Source: Pseudomonas psychrophila
Lineage (GTDB): Bacteria > Pseudomonadota > Gammaproteobacteria > Pseudomonadales > Pseudomonadaceae
Reading direction: 5' to 3'
Length of the DNA: 64,000 bases
NCBI RefSeq assembly: GCF_001043005.1
Contig: NZ_JYKZ01000003.1
Coordinates: 186,001-250,000, forward strand
A program made the translations under genes and the position numbers. The notes beneath the pieces were generated by a model. It had not been told where the DNA came from. It worked only from the letters and a program-made list of their open reading frames with translations, and made no database searches. Below are positions 51,528-60,735 of this stretch, in pieces (positions within the stretch are counted from its first letter, which is position 1; each line of letters opens with the position of its first letter).

Positions 51528-52859
51528 ATGTCTCGATCCCGGTACAAGTCGCTGGTTGACACTTTTGCAGTCGATATTCGTTCAGGATGCTTGCCTCCGG
51601 GAACACGCCTGCCTACGCACCGTCAATTGGCGGCCAGTGAAGGGCTGGCCCTGGTCACCGCAAGTCGGGTCTATGCAGAACTGGAGGCTATGGGGCTGGT
51701 GAGTGGCGAAACCGGGCGTGGCACGTTCGTCAGGGAAACCTCGCTGCCACCCGGTCACGGCATTGACCAGCCCGACGTGACGGCCGGGATGCTGGACCTC
51801 AACTACAACTATCCCTCCTTGCCGGGCCAGGCCGATATGCTGCGCACCGCGTTGCGTCAGCTTGCGTTGTCCGGTGATCTCGAATCGTTGTTGCGCTACC
51901 AGCCCCATGGAGGACGCCTGCATGAGCGGGCGTCGGTGGCGCGGCATCTGGCCATGAGCGGCCTGAACGTGCCTGCCGAACAGGTGCTAATCGTCAATGG
52001 CGCGCAACACGGATTGACCGTGGTCCTGATGGCCTTGCTGCAACCGGGTGATGTCATTGCGGTCGATGCCTTGACCTACCCGGGGTTCAAGGCGCTGGCG
52101 CTCGCACTGCATCTTGAAATCCTGCCCATCCCGACAACAGACCACGGGCCCGATCTTGATGCCCTTGCAAAGCTCTGTTGTAGCCGCTCAGTGCGCGCGA
52201 TCTACAGCATGCCCACTTTGCACAACCCGTTGGGCTGGGTGATGGGTCTTGAGCAGCGCGAGCAGTTGGTAGCGATCGCACGCAAGCATGATCTGCATAT
52301 TATTGAAGACGCGGCCTACGCTTTTTTGGTTGAAAACCCACCTAAGCCGTTGGCTGAGTTAGCACCTGAGAGGACGGTCTACGTTTCCGGGTTTTCCAAA
52401 AGTGTTGCGGCGGGTCTGCGGGTTGGGTTTATCGTTGCGCCCGCACACAAAATTGGTGCTTTGGAGCGAATCATCCGGGTTACAGCCTGGAACGCCCCCG
52501 GCGTGATGACCGCCATCACCAGCGCCTGGCTTGACGATGGCACCGTTAGCCGACTGGAGGCGCAAAAGCGTAAGGACGCACAAGCAAGGCAATTGATCGC
52601 TGACGAACGCCTGGCCGGACTGCACACAGTTCGTCATCCATCCTCCTACTTTGTCTGGTTGCCTCTGTCGGAGGACGCCAGAGCCGATCAGGTGGCGGCG
52701 GCCTTGTTGCGTGAGCAAGTCTCGGTCTCCACCGCTCAGCCGTTTGCCACCTCAGCCCACGTGCCCCGTGCGATCCGGCTGGCGCTGGGTTCGGTGGACA
52801 TGAACGCGTTGCGAGAGGGGCTGGCCAAAGTGAAATGGGTGGTTCAAGCCCATGCTTAG
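51528..52859 (+). CDS. MocR-type regulator (GntR HTH plus aminotransferase domain)
   Basis: A 443-residue PLP-dependent regulator. GntR winged helix at about 1-70 (YKSLVDTFAVDIRSGCLPPGTRLPTHRQLAASEGLALVTASRVYAELEAMGLVSGETGRGTFV), linker, then a fold-type I aminotransferase-like domain with NGAQHGLTVVL, YSMPTLHNPLG, EDAAYAFL and the PLP lysine in VSGFSKSVAAGLRVGF. It likely senses an amino acid or amine and controls the divergent EamA exporter. Start ATG 51528 has no good ribosome site, so a leaderless or weakly translated transcript is possible. Confidence 0.92.
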   Translation: MSRSRYKSLVDTFAVDIRSGCLPPGTRLPTHRQLAASEGLALVTASRVYAELEAMGLVSGETGRGTFVRETSLPPGHGIDQPDVTAGMLDLNYNYPSLPGQADMLRTALRQLALSGDLESLLRYQPHGGRLHERASVARHLAMSGLNVPAEQVLIVNGAQHGLTVVLMALLQPGDVIAVDALTYPGFKALALALHLEILPIPTTDHGPDLDALAKLCCSRSVRAIYSMPTLHNPLGWVMGLEQREQLVAIARKHDLHIIEDAAYAFLVENPPKPLAELAPERTVYVSGFSKSVAAGLRVGFIVAPAHKIGALERIIRVTAWNAPGVMTAITSAWLDDGTVSRLEAQKRKDAQARQLIADERLAGLHTVRHPSSYFVWLPLSEDARADQVAAALLREQVSVSTAQPFATSAHVPRAIRLALGSVDMNALREGLAKVKWVVQAHA

Positions 52860-52888
52860 GGGCTGGCCATGACCTCAACCGTGGGAGC

Positions 52889-53326
52889 TCACCCCATGGG
52901 TGGCAGGCGGCGTTTAACCGGGCTTTTCTTGATAATTGCGGTATTGGTTTCGGCATAGGCATTCAAGCCATCGAGCAGGCTGTCCAACTGTTCGATGGAA
53001 CGCACATGCAGTCGAGCGATAAAACAGTCATCCCCCGTGACCTTGTCGCATTCAGTGAACTGGGGCGTGTTCTGGATCTGGCGTTCTACCTCCTGCAACT
53101 GACCGGGCAGCGGGCGAATGCGGATGATGGCCTGGAGTTGATAGCCAAATGCTTTGGGGTCGACGTCCACGGTATAACCGGTGATGACTTTGCGCTCCTC
53201 CAGTTTATGTATGCGCTGCGCCACACTGGGTGATGACAGTCCGCTGATGCGGGCAAGCGTTTTCAGGGAGCTGCGGGAGTCTTGCATCAAGGCGCTAATC
53301 AATAGCTGATCTATCTCGTCGTTCAT
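52889..53326 (-). CDS. Lrp/AsnC-family regulator
   Basis: A 145-residue regulator with N-terminal helix-turn-helix (MNDEIDQLLISALMQDSRSSLKTLARISGLSSPSVAQRIHKLEERKVITGYTVDVD) and C-terminal RAM ligand domain (ECDKVTGDDCFIARLHVRSIEQLDSLLDGL). Divergent from the next EamA gene, 130 bases apart, so it probably controls that exporter in response to an amino acid. Convergent with the MocR gene, with about 30 bases between stops. Confidence 0.93.
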   Translation of the reverse strand: MNDEIDQLLISALMQDSRSSLKTLARISGLSSPSVAQRIHKLEERKVITGYTVDVDPKAFGYQLQAIIRIRPLPGQLQEVERQIQNTPQFTECDKVTGDDCFIARLHVRSIEQLDSLLDGLNAYAETNTAIIKKSPVKRRLPPMG

Positions 53327-53456
53327 TTTTGCTCCTTAGGCGAAACCAGCAGAATGCCTCAACACTAAAGGCAAATAGGTCTATTTACCTTTTTTGGATT
53401 ATGGAGCTGCGAGCGTCGAGATTGCCATACTGTTTCCTACTTTGAGGGAGGCAATT

Positions 53457-54347
53457 ATGGACAAAACAACGCAACGCGGTTCGCTGGAAATGGTCGCCGC
53501 CATGCTGATTTCCGGCACCATCGGCTGGCTGGTCATGCTCTCCGGGCAAGCGGTACTGGACGTTGTGTTCTGGCGATGTGTGTTCGGTGCGGCCACGTTG
53601 CTGGTGATTTGTGCGCTGATGGGGTTCCTGCGCCCCGGCGTATTGAATCGCCATAGTTTTTTAATGATTGTGCTGAGCGGGGTGGCCATCGTCGCCAACT
53701 GGGTACTGTTGTTTGCCTCTTACTCGCGGGCCTCAATTGCCATTGGCACTGCCGTCTATAACGTCCAACCGTTTATTTTGCTTGGGCTGGCAGCGTTGTT
53801 TCTCGGCGAAAAAATCACCCTGCAAAAACTGGCCTGGCTTGCGGTGTCATTCGCAGGAATGCTGGCCATCGTCAGCGCCCATCACGGCAAAGGGGAGAGC
53901 GGGACTGAATATTTGCTGGGGATTGCCTTGGCCTTGAGTGCGGCGTTGATGTATGCCGTGGCCGTGTTGATCATCAAGCGTCTGCGCGAAGTCCCCCCGC
54001 ACCTGATCGCGCTGATTCAGGTCAGTACCGGCATCCTGCTGCTGGCTCCGATGGCCAACATCACGGAACTGCCCACTGGCACACAGGCCTGGAGTACTTT
54101 GCTGACGCTTGGCGTAGTCCATACCGGCCTGATGTACGTGCTTCTCTACGGAGCAATCCAGAAATTGCCCACGGCATTGATCGGTGCCCTGAGCTTTATC
54201 TACCCCATCGCCGCGATATTTGTGGACTGGTTTGCCTTTGGCCATCGCCTTGAGCTTTTGCAATGGATCGGCGTTGCGGCGATTTTGATCGCTGCGGCCG
54301 GGATTCAACTGGGGTGGCGAGTGGGAGGGCGGCGGGTGGTGATTTAG
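53457..54347 (+). CDS. EamA/DMT-family transporter (Lrp-linked)
   Basis: A 296-residue, ten-helix DMT exporter: MVAAMLISGTIGWLVMLSGQAVLDVVFWRCVFGAATLLVICAL and YSRASIAIGTAVYNVQPFILLGLAALFLGEKITLQKLAWLAVSFAGM in the first repeat, and ALSFIYPIAAIFVDWFAFGHRLELLQWIGVAAILIAA in the second. GGGAGG precedes ATG 53457. Divergent from the Lrp gene. A different subfamily from the transporter at 50535. Substrate unknown. Confidence 0.9.
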   Translation: MDKTTQRGSLEMVAAMLISGTIGWLVMLSGQAVLDVVFWRCVFGAATLLVICALMGFLRPGVLNRHSFLMIVLSGVAIVANWVLLFASYSRASIAIGTAVYNVQPFILLGLAALFLGEKITLQKLAWLAVSFAGMLAIVSAHHGKGESGTEYLLGIALALSAALMYAVAVLIIKRLREVPPHLIALIQVSTGILLLAPMANITELPTGTQAWSTLLTLGVVHTGLMYVLLYGAIQKLPTALIGALSFIYPIAAIFVDWFAFGHRLELLQWIGVAAILIAAAGIQLGWRVGGRRVVI

Positions 54348-54476
54348 TAATGGGTTAGGGTCTCGATTTTAGTTTCAGCATCTCGGCTCTTTCCTACAGC
54401 AGTTACTTTCTGCTTACGTTGCCAGGTAAATTTCCCTACCTTGAGTGCCTACGCATAGGTTCATAAGGATAAGGTG

Positions 54477-55256
54477 ATGTCGGACGGTTGGAGTGACAAG
54501 GAACTTGCGGCCTCGGTTGAGGCATACCGTGAGATGTTGAAGAAACAGGCTAAAGAACAAACCTTTGTAAAATCTCATATTTATCGTGGCTTAGCTGAGC
54601 GGTTTGGGCGCGATGAGGGTGCTTTTGAGCGTCGGATGCAAAACATTTCGGCGATTTATGAAGCCAGCGGCCAGGAGTGGGTTAAAGGGCTAAAACCACA
54701 AAGAAATATCGGCACAGCGATCAAGGCTAGGCTGATTGAAATGATTAACTCACGCTCTGATCTCAGCCCTGCAGCTCAAGAGCTTGCGTTAGCCGAAGCC
54801 CAAGCAGATCAAGATGACGCGTTCGACCCCATAAACATTGAAGATGCTAGAAACCGAGTAGTGGCGAGTATTGTCCGTCGTCGCGGACAAGCTGCGTTTC
54901 GTAAGGAACTATTGGCAGCCTATGGTAAATGCGCCATCACAGGTTGCGACCAAGTCGAAGTGCTAGAGGCAGCCCATATTCATCCTTATATGGGGCAGCA
55001 AACCCACTCCGTTTCCAACGGCTTATTGCTTCGCGCCGATCTTCATACATTGTTCGATTTGTACTTGATCGCCATTGAGCCAGGTACTCGGCTTATTCGT
55101 CTGGCCCCAGCGCTCAGTCAATCGGACTATGCCCAATACGAAGGCATGCCACTGAATACACCAGCATCGCCTTCAGCGATGGCGAGTCTTAAAGCATTGC
55201 AGTGGCATGCGGACCATTGTACTTGGCTTAAATCCCCGACCGACTCATCGGGCTGA
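54477..55256 (+). CDS. HNH endonuclease
   Basis: A 259-residue protein with a C-terminal HNH nuclease: CAITGCDQVEVLEAAHIHPYMGQQTHSVSNGLLLRADLHTLFDLYLIAI has the Cys pair, the AAHI His, the central Asn (SNGLLLR) and DLHTLFD. The N-terminal half (about 1-100) is helical with KELAASVEAYREMLKKQAKEQTFVKSHIYRGLAERFGRDEGAFERRMQNISAIYE, a region found in uncharacterised HNH proteins of restriction type. No methylase or specificity gene is nearby. ATG 54477 is preferred over the adjoining GTG. AT-richer than its neighbours, so probably acquired; its end overlaps the next gene. Confidence 0.88.
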   Translation: MSDGWSDKELAASVEAYREMLKKQAKEQTFVKSHIYRGLAERFGRDEGAFERRMQNISAIYEASGQEWVKGLKPQRNIGTAIKARLIEMINSRSDLSPAAQELALAEAQADQDDAFDPINIEDARNRVVASIVRRRGQAAFRKELLAAYGKCAITGCDQVEVLEAAHIHPYMGQQTHSVSNGLLLRADLHTLFDLYLIAIEPGTRLIRLAPALSQSDYAQYEGMPLNTPASPSAMASLKALQWHADHCTWLKSPTDSSG

Positions 55257-55719
55257 TCATCCGGACTCCCAAGCTAAGCGCTTGTGTTACCAGGGCTCTG
55301 AGGTCCGTGGTGTTTTCGTCCTTGATGCACTGCGCCAGCCTTTCACCCAGGGTCGGGGCGGTGTCTGTGCCTTCAGGGTAGGCGCGCAAGATCAGTAGCC
55401 CGCTATTGGTCAGCACGACTTCGTAGAACGCTACGCCAGACATACCGTCGAAGTGGATGTAGCCGATATCGGCCAGCCATTTGACGGTGGCCAAAAACAG
55501 GTTTTCTTCCTTTTCCAACGCTTCGCGGTTGCTGTCGCCGAGCGTTTTGTAGTCGATAAAGCTTTCTGCGGTGAGGGTGATCGGCAAGGGAAAGTTGCGG
55601 TACAAATGGCCCAGGATCAAGCCGGTATAGCAGTCGAACAATTCAATGTTGTTGGACGGCAGGGCGTTGATCGAGTGGACGTTTTTATCTTTGAGGTGAC
55701 CGGCTAATCCTTTAAACAT
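55228..55719 (-). CDS. Conserved hypothetical protein overlapping the HNH gene end
   Basis: A 163-residue soluble protein of no recognised family. LKDKNVHSINALPSNNIELFDCYTGLILGHLYRNFPLPITLTAESFID and FLATVKWLADIGYIHFDGMSGVAFYEVVLTNSGLLILRAYP suggest a small helical/winged-helix fold. ATG 55719 has AGAGGT ahead. Its last 29 bases overlap the convergent HNH gene end, so the nuclease gene may have been inserted against it. Confidence 0.68.
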   Translation of the reverse strand: MFKGLAGHLKDKNVHSINALPSNNIELFDCYTGLILGHLYRNFPLPITLTAESFIDYKTLGDSNREALEKEENLFLATVKWLADIGYIHFDGMSGVAFYEVVLTNSGLLILRAYPEGTDTAPTLGERLAQCIKDENTTDLRALVTQALSLGVRMISPMSRSGI

Positions 55720-55970
55720 GCGAACCTCTGTCAGTTGAGTCTGTATCCCGTGACGGAATAATCTTCCCCATTGGTATAGCACAGTCACACGCATGAAACC
55801 TGACCTGCAGCAATTGTTACAAAGTGATGCTGGCAGGCCGGAAAACCCCTAAAAAATCAGATGGATAACTGGCTATTTAGAGTCAGACTGCTATTACTGT
55901 TGGGCGCGATAACGCGTGTACAGCCGCTTATCAGGCCTTCTGGCCAGCCTATTTATGATCGGGAGGATAG

Positions 55971-57551
55971 ATGTCAAAGACTGCATGGATGCGTAACACC
56001 CTGGTGGCGGCTGCTTTGCTCAGTGTCATGGCAGCGCCGGCTTATTCGTCGCAGGACCGCACTCTGCAACTGGCTATTGGTGATGAGCCGACCGAGGGCT
56101 TTGATCCTATGTTGGGTTGGAGCCATGGCAGTTACCTGCTGTTGCACAGCCCATTGCTCAAGCAAAACGAGGACTTGTCCTGGAGCAGTTTTCTGCTGAG
56201 CGATTATCAGACCAGCGACGATGGCAAGACCTGGACCTTGAAGCTCAAGCCCGAACTCAAGTTCTCTGACGGTTCACCGCTCACAGCCAAGGACGTGGCC
56301 TACACCTACAACAATGCAGCGGCCAGCGGTGGCAAGGTCGACATGGGCAACTTCCTCAAGGCCGAGGCGGTTGATCCGCTCACGGTGCGTATTGAGTTAA
56401 AGGCGCCACAAAGCACGTTCGTCAATGTGCTCGGCTCGCTGGGTATTGTTTCAGCGGATAAATACGATGCCAAAACCTACGCGCAAAAGCCGATCGGTGC
56501 AGGGCCCTACCGACTGGTCAGCTATCAGCCGGGCCAGCAGTTGATTGTTGAGGCCAACCCGTACTACGCAGGGCAAAAAAACGATTTCAATAAACTGGTG
56601 TTCGTTTTCCTGGATGAAGACAGCGCTTTTGCTGCCGCTCAAAGCAAGCAGCTGGGCATTGTGCGCATTGCCCCTTCGTTGGCGGTGACCCCGGCCGCGG
56701 GCATGAAGCTGTGGGTGCGGCCCAGCGTTGAAAACCGCGGCATCGTGATGCCGACCATCGCCTCCGGTAAAAAAGACGCCAACGGCTATCCCATTGGCAA
56801 TGATGTGACAGCAGATGTCGCCATCCGCAAAGCCATCAACTACGCAATCAATCGGCAACTGCTCGCCGATCAGATTCTCGAAGGGCATGCGGTCCCGGCG
56901 TATTCCGGCGTCCAGGGCTTGCCGTGGGCTAATCCGGATGCAGCCTTCAAGGATGGCGATATCGCCAAGGCCAAGCAGATTCTGGATGAAGGCGGCTGGG
57001 TAGAAACCCCGAGCGGTATCCGGGAGAAAAATGGCCTGCCGGCCAAAATCACCCTGTGGTACGCCAGTGGCGATGTGACTCGTCGTGATCTGGCCCAGGC
57101 CGTGCGCTCAATGCTCAAGCCCGTCGGCATCGACGTGGACCTCAAGTCCGGCAGTTGGGAGACCGTCGAGCGCAACATGCACGCCAACCCGACCCTGTTT
57201 GGTTGGGGCAGCCTCGACCCGATGGAGCTTTACCATCACTACAGCAGCAAGGCCGCAGGCGTTGAGTACTACAACCCTGGCTATTACAAAAATCCGGTCG
57301 TCGACCAGCATCTCCAGCAAGCGCTGGATGCCCCGACCTGGCAGCAGGCGGTGCCGTTCTGGCAGCAAGTGGAGTGGGACGGCAAGACCGGCGTTGGCGT
57401 CAAAGGTGATGCGGCCTGGGCCTGGCTCCTGAACGTGCAGCACACCTATTTGACCGATGAATGTGTTGATCTGGGCAAGGGAGCACCGGAAATTCACGGG
57501 TCCTGGTCGCTGCTCAACAGCGTTGATGGCTGGAAGTGGACCTGCAAGTGA
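55971..57551 (+). CDS. Nik/Dpp-type ABC transporter, periplasmic binding protein
   Basis: A 526-residue solute-binding protein (family 5) with signal peptide (MSKTAWMRNTLVAAALLSVMAAPAYS). Family parts: LAIGDEPTEGFDPMLGW, WTLKLKPELKFSDGSPLTAKDVAYTYNNA, KPIGAGPYRLVSYQPGQQLIVEANPYYAG, and IRKAINYAINRQLLADQILEGHAVPAYSGVQGLPWANP. This cluster includes NikA (nickel), DppA (dipeptides) and metallophore-binding members; no ligand residue decides between them. GGGAGGATAG precedes ATG 55971. First of a five-gene operon with overlapping genes. Confidence 0.9.
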   Translation: MSKTAWMRNTLVAAALLSVMAAPAYSSQDRTLQLAIGDEPTEGFDPMLGWSHGSYLLLHSPLLKQNEDLSWSSFLLSDYQTSDDGKTWTLKLKPELKFSDGSPLTAKDVAYTYNNAAASGGKVDMGNFLKAEAVDPLTVRIELKAPQSTFVNVLGSLGIVSADKYDAKTYAQKPIGAGPYRLVSYQPGQQLIVEANPYYAGQKNDFNKLVFVFLDEDSAFAAAQSKQLGIVRIAPSLAVTPAAGMKLWVRPSVENRGIVMPTIASGKKDANGYPIGNDVTADVAIRKAINYAINRQLLADQILEGHAVPAYSGVQGLPWANPDAAFKDGDIAKAKQILDEGGWVETPSGIREKNGLPAKITLWYASGDVTRRDLAQAVRSMLKPVGIDVDLKSGSWETVERNMHANPTLFGWGSLDPMELYHHYSSKAAGVEYYNPGYYKNPVVDQHLQQALDAPTWQQAVPFWQQVEWDGKTGVGVKGDAAWAWLLNVQHTYLTDECVDLGKGAPEIHGSWSLLNSVDGWKWTCK

Positions 57552-58519
57552 TACGAGGGCTCTCGTTCTTCGTTGTGCGTTTGATGGGCCTGCTGCTGGT
57601 GACAGCAGCAGGCACCTTTGCCTTGCTCAGTTTTTCTCCGGTGGACCCGATTCGCGCCTATATAGGCAACGACTTGCTGCACGTGCCGCCCGAGCAATAC
57701 CCGTTGATTGCTGCGCGCTGGGGGCTCGACCTGCCGTTGTGGGAGCGTTTTTTGCGCTGGTTTGGCCAAATGCTGCAAGGGGACTTTGGCTACTCGATGC
57801 TTTATAACGCGCCGGTTTCGCAGGTGATCGGCGAGCGTTTCGCCACCTCATTTGCCCTGTTGTTTTCGGCGTGGCTGTTTTCCGGCATTGTCGGCCTGGT
57901 CATGGGGCTGACGGCAGGGCGCTACTTGAATCGCTGGCCTGACCGACTGATTTCGACCTTGTCCTATGTGCTCGCCTCCATGCCAACCTTCTGGATTGGC
58001 CTGCTGTTGCTGTCGTTGTTTGCTGTGACCCTCAACTGGGCGCCGATCTGCTGCGCCTGGACCCCCGGCAGCAATGCCGAAACGGCCACGTGGGGTGACA
58101 AACTCAGGCATCTGATTCTGCCCATGTTGGCACTAGGCATGCTGGGCGTAGGCAATATCGCCCTGCATACCCGCTCCCGGGTGGCGGAGGTGATGCACAG
58201 TGAGTTCATTCGTTACGCCCATGCTCAGGGCGATAAAGGCTGGCCGTTGATCAACTTCCATATCGTGCGCCATGCCCTGACGCCTGCCTTGTGCCTGCAG
58301 TTTGCTTCGGTAGGAGAGCTGATTGGCGGCTCGTTGCTGGCTGAAAAAGTATTCGCTTATCCAGGCCTGGGGCAGGCCACGATTGATGCAGGATTGCGCG
58401 GTGATATTCCGTTGCTGATGGGGATCGTGATGTTTTGCGCGGTGCTGGTCTTTACCGGCAACAGCATTGCCAACGCGCTGTTATTGCGCCTCAACCGTGG
58501 GGCGGCGCGCCAGTCATGA
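57548..58519 (+). CDS. Nik/Dpp-type ABC transporter permease 1 (NikB-like)
   Basis: A 323-residue permease with about six helices. FVVRLMGLLLVTAAGTFALLSFSPVDPIRAY, GLDLPLWERFLRWFGQMLQGDFGYSMLYNAPVSQVI and the EAA-type loop HSEFIRYAHAQGDKGWPLINFHIVRHALTPAL match NikB/DppB. GTG 57548 overlaps the binding-protein stop (GTGA); GTG 57536 is an alternative four codons upstream. Confidence 0.9.
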   Translation: MIRGLSFFVVRLMGLLLVTAAGTFALLSFSPVDPIRAYIGNDLLHVPPEQYPLIAARWGLDLPLWERFLRWFGQMLQGDFGYSMLYNAPVSQVIGERFATSFALLFSAWLFSGIVGLVMGLTAGRYLNRWPDRLISTLSYVLASMPTFWIGLLLLSLFAVTLNWAPICCAWTPGSNAETATWGDKLRHLILPMLALGMLGVGNIALHTRSRVAEVMHSEFIRYAHAQGDKGWPLINFHIVRHALTPALCLQFASVGELIGGSLLAEKVFAYPGLGQATIDAGLRGDIPLLMGIVMFCAVLVFTGNSIANALLLRLNRGAARQS

Positions 58520-59322
58520 CGTACGATCCGAATCGCGCCTTGCTAAGGCTCTGCCTTTCGCTGTTGATGTTGCTGGTGTTGATCGCCTATGGCGTTTCGA
58601 TCATCAATGTCGATGTCTCCATGGACCTGCTGGCGCGACGTCTGCCGCCGTCGGCCGAGTACTGGTTTGGTACTGACAGCCTGGGGCGCGATCTTTGGTT
58701 GCGCTGCTTTCAGGGGATGACCACCAGCTTGCAGATCGGCCTGACCGCGGCTTTTAGCAGCGGTTTTCTGGCGATGCTGGCCGCCAGTTTGTGTTCGCTG
58801 AACAAAACCCTGGACTACCTGATTCGCGGCCTGATCGACAGCATGCTGGCGTTGCCGCATTTACTGCTGCTGGTGCTGATTTGTTTCACTCTGGGTGGCG
58901 GTAAACAGGGGGTGATCCTGGCGGTGGCGCTGACTCACTGGCCGCGGCTGGCACTGATCCTGCGTGGCGAGATCCTGCGTATCCGTGAGACGGATTTCGT
59001 GATGCTCTCGCACCGCCTGGGCAACAGCAGTTTCTACCGCTGGCGCCATCACTTGCTGCCCTTGCTGTTGCCGCAGTGGATCATCGGCACCTTGTTGATG
59101 TTCCCCCACGCGGTGCTGCATTCAGCTGCGTTGAGCTTTCTGGGCTTTGGCCTGGCACCCCATGACCCGTCTCTGGGCCTGTTGCTGGCCGATGCGCTAA
59201 GGTACTTGAGCAGCGGCGCCTGGTGGCTGGCGTTTTTCCCGGGTTTGATTCTGGTAAGTCTGGTGTTGGTTTTTGACCAATTTGCACGGGCATTGCAGCA
59301 GCTCTGGATAAGGATTACCTGA
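58516..59322 (+). CDS. Nik/Dpp-type ABC transporter permease 2 (NikC-like)
   Basis: A 268-residue second permease. LPPSAEYWFGTDSLGRDLWLRCFQGMTTSLQIGLTAAF is the diagnostic DppC/NikC start region; the coupling loop is ILRIRETDFVMLSHRLGNSSFYRWRHHLLPLLLPQWI. ATG 58516 overlaps the preceding stop (ATGA). Forms the membrane channel with permease 1. Confidence 0.9.
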   Translation: MTYDPNRALLRLCLSLLMLLVLIAYGVSIINVDVSMDLLARRLPPSAEYWFGTDSLGRDLWLRCFQGMTTSLQIGLTAAFSSGFLAMLAASLCSLNKTLDYLIRGLIDSMLALPHLLLLVLICFTLGGGKQGVILAVALTHWPRLALILRGEILRIRETDFVMLSHRLGNSSFYRWRHHLLPLLLPQWIIGTLLMFPHAVLHSAALSFLGFGLAPHDPSLGLLLADALRYLSSGAWWLAFFPGLILVSLVLVFDQFARALQQLWIRIT

Positions 59323-60113
59323 TGCTGAAATTCGACCAGTTTTCGATCGATGTTGCTCACTACCACTGGCTGGGCCTCAAAACCTGGCATCCGCTGTTGA
59401 GCACTATCTCCCTTGAGGTCAAACCCGGAGAGCTGGTGGCGCTGGTGGGCTCCAGCGGCGAGGGTAAAAGCCTGCTGCTGCAAAGCACCCTGGGCTTGCT
59501 GCCCGAGAACATGCGCTGTCGCGGTGACATTGTGCTCGACGGGCAGGTGCTGGGTGATACCAGCAAGGTCGATCAACGCGGCAAAACGGTGTGTTACGTG
59601 CCTCAGGGCGTCAGCGCCCTGAACCCGCTGATCAAGGTCGGGCCGCAATTGATGCGTGCCGCGCGCCTGAGCGGGGTCAAGTTGGGAATGGAGGAGGTGG
59701 CTGATCAACTCAAACACTACAACTTGCAGCCGCAGTTGGTGGATGAGTTCCCGCGCACCCTGTCGGGCGGGATGGCCAAGCGCGTACTGGCCAGTTGCGC
59801 GGCCCTGACCCGTGCGCGCTATATCCTCGCTGACGAGATCACGTCGTGGCTGGATGACGAGCATGCCAGCCAGTTGCTGACGCACCTGAAGGGTTTTTGC
59901 CAGCAGGGGCGCGGGATCTTGTGGGTGACCCATGACCTGGCGCTGGCGGCACGTTTTGCCGACCGCATAGCCGTACTGCATCAAGGCGAGCTGCACGAAA
60001 CCCTGAGTGCTGCAGAGTTGCGCGAGAACGGTGGCAGCCCGTGGTTGCAGTCGCTGTGGGCGGCGTTGCCCGAACAGCAGTTTCTGGCGCGCAGGGTGCC
60101 TGAATATGCTTGA
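59322..60113 (+). CDS. Nik/Dpp-type ABC transporter ATPase 1 (NikD-like)
   Basis: A 263-residue ATP-binding subunit: Walker A in VALVGSSGEGKSLLLQ, Q-loop near VCYVPQGVSALNPL, signature TLSGGMAKRV, Walker B in RYILADEITSWLDD, and H-loop ILWVTHDLALAARF. It lacks the long C-terminal oligopeptide-type tail, which is closer to NikD than OppD. TGATG joins it to the permease before it. Confidence 0.92.
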   Translation: MLKFDQFSIDVAHYHWLGLKTWHPLLSTISLEVKPGELVALVGSSGEGKSLLLQSTLGLLPENMRCRGDIVLDGQVLGDTSKVDQRGKTVCYVPQGVSALNPLIKVGPQLMRAARLSGVKLGMEEVADQLKHYNLQPQLVDEFPRTLSGGMAKRVLASCAALTRARYILADEITSWLDDEHASQLLTHLKGFCQQGRGILWVTHDLALAARFADRIAVLHQGELHETLSAAELRENGGSPWLQSLWAALPEQQFLARRVPEYA

Positions 60114-60735
60114 AGTCCAGCAGTTGAGTATCGTGCAGGATGGACGCCGGCTCTGGGATTCGGTGTCGTTCCAGGTCCGGCCCGGTGAGCGCCAGGGCAT
60201 CTCGGCGCCCAGCGGCTACGGTAAAACCACCCTGGGCCGGGTGCTGGCGCAATGGCAGTCAGCAACGTCGGGCAAGGTCACCGTGGGCGGCAAACCGCTT
60301 TCACAAAAGGGTTATTGCCCGGTTCAGTTAGTGCCGCAACATCCCGAGCAGACCTTCAACCCTTATCGCACCACGGGCGAAAGCCTGCGCGATGCCTGGT
60401 CCCCGGATGCCGCCTGGCTGGAGCGTCTGGCCGTGAAACCCGACTGGCTGGCGCGACGCCCGGATGAATTGTCGGGCGGTGAGTTGGCACGTATCGCCTT
60501 GCTCAGAGCGCTTGATCCGCGCACCCGTTACCTGATCGCAGACGAAGTGACGGCCCAGCTGGACCCGCATATTCAGGCGCAGGTTTGGCATGTCCTGCTG
60601 GAAGAAGCCCGTCATCGTGAGTTGGGGCTGATAGTGTTCAGCCATAACAAAGTCCTGCTGGAGAAGGTGTGTTCGAGTATCTGGATGCCGCAGCGGGTGC
60701 TGGGTGTGAATGCTGCTACGCCCTGCCAGCAGTGA
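60106..60735 (+). CDS. Nik/Dpp-type ABC transporter ATPase 2 (NikE-like)
   Basis: A 209-residue ATP-binding subunit, short for the family (usually about 260). Walker A SAPSGYGKTTLG, Q-loop VQLVPQHPEQTFNPY, signature ELSGGELARI, Walker B RYLIADEVTAQLD and H-loop LIVFSHNKVLLEKV are all present, so it may be functional. ATG 60106 overlaps the preceding gene by eight bases. The C-terminus runs into a region that looks like the remnant of an opposing gene, so the end may have been truncated. Confidence 0.9.
   Translation: MLEVQQLSIVQDGRRLWDSVSFQVRPGERQGISAPSGYGKTTLGRVLAQWQSATSGKVTVGGKPLSQKGYCPVQLVPQHPEQTFNPYRTTGESLRDAWSPDAAWLERLAVKPDWLARRPDELSGGELARIALLRALDPRTRYLIADEVTAQLDPHIQAQVWHVLLEEARHRELGLIVFSHNKVLLEKVCSSIWMPQRVLGVNAATPCQQ

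Noticed and set aside
55800..55970. NikR-type operator upstream of the Nik/Dpp-type transporter
   Set aside because: No GTATGA-N16-TCATAC type repeat is visible, so the nickel assignment gets no support from regulation.
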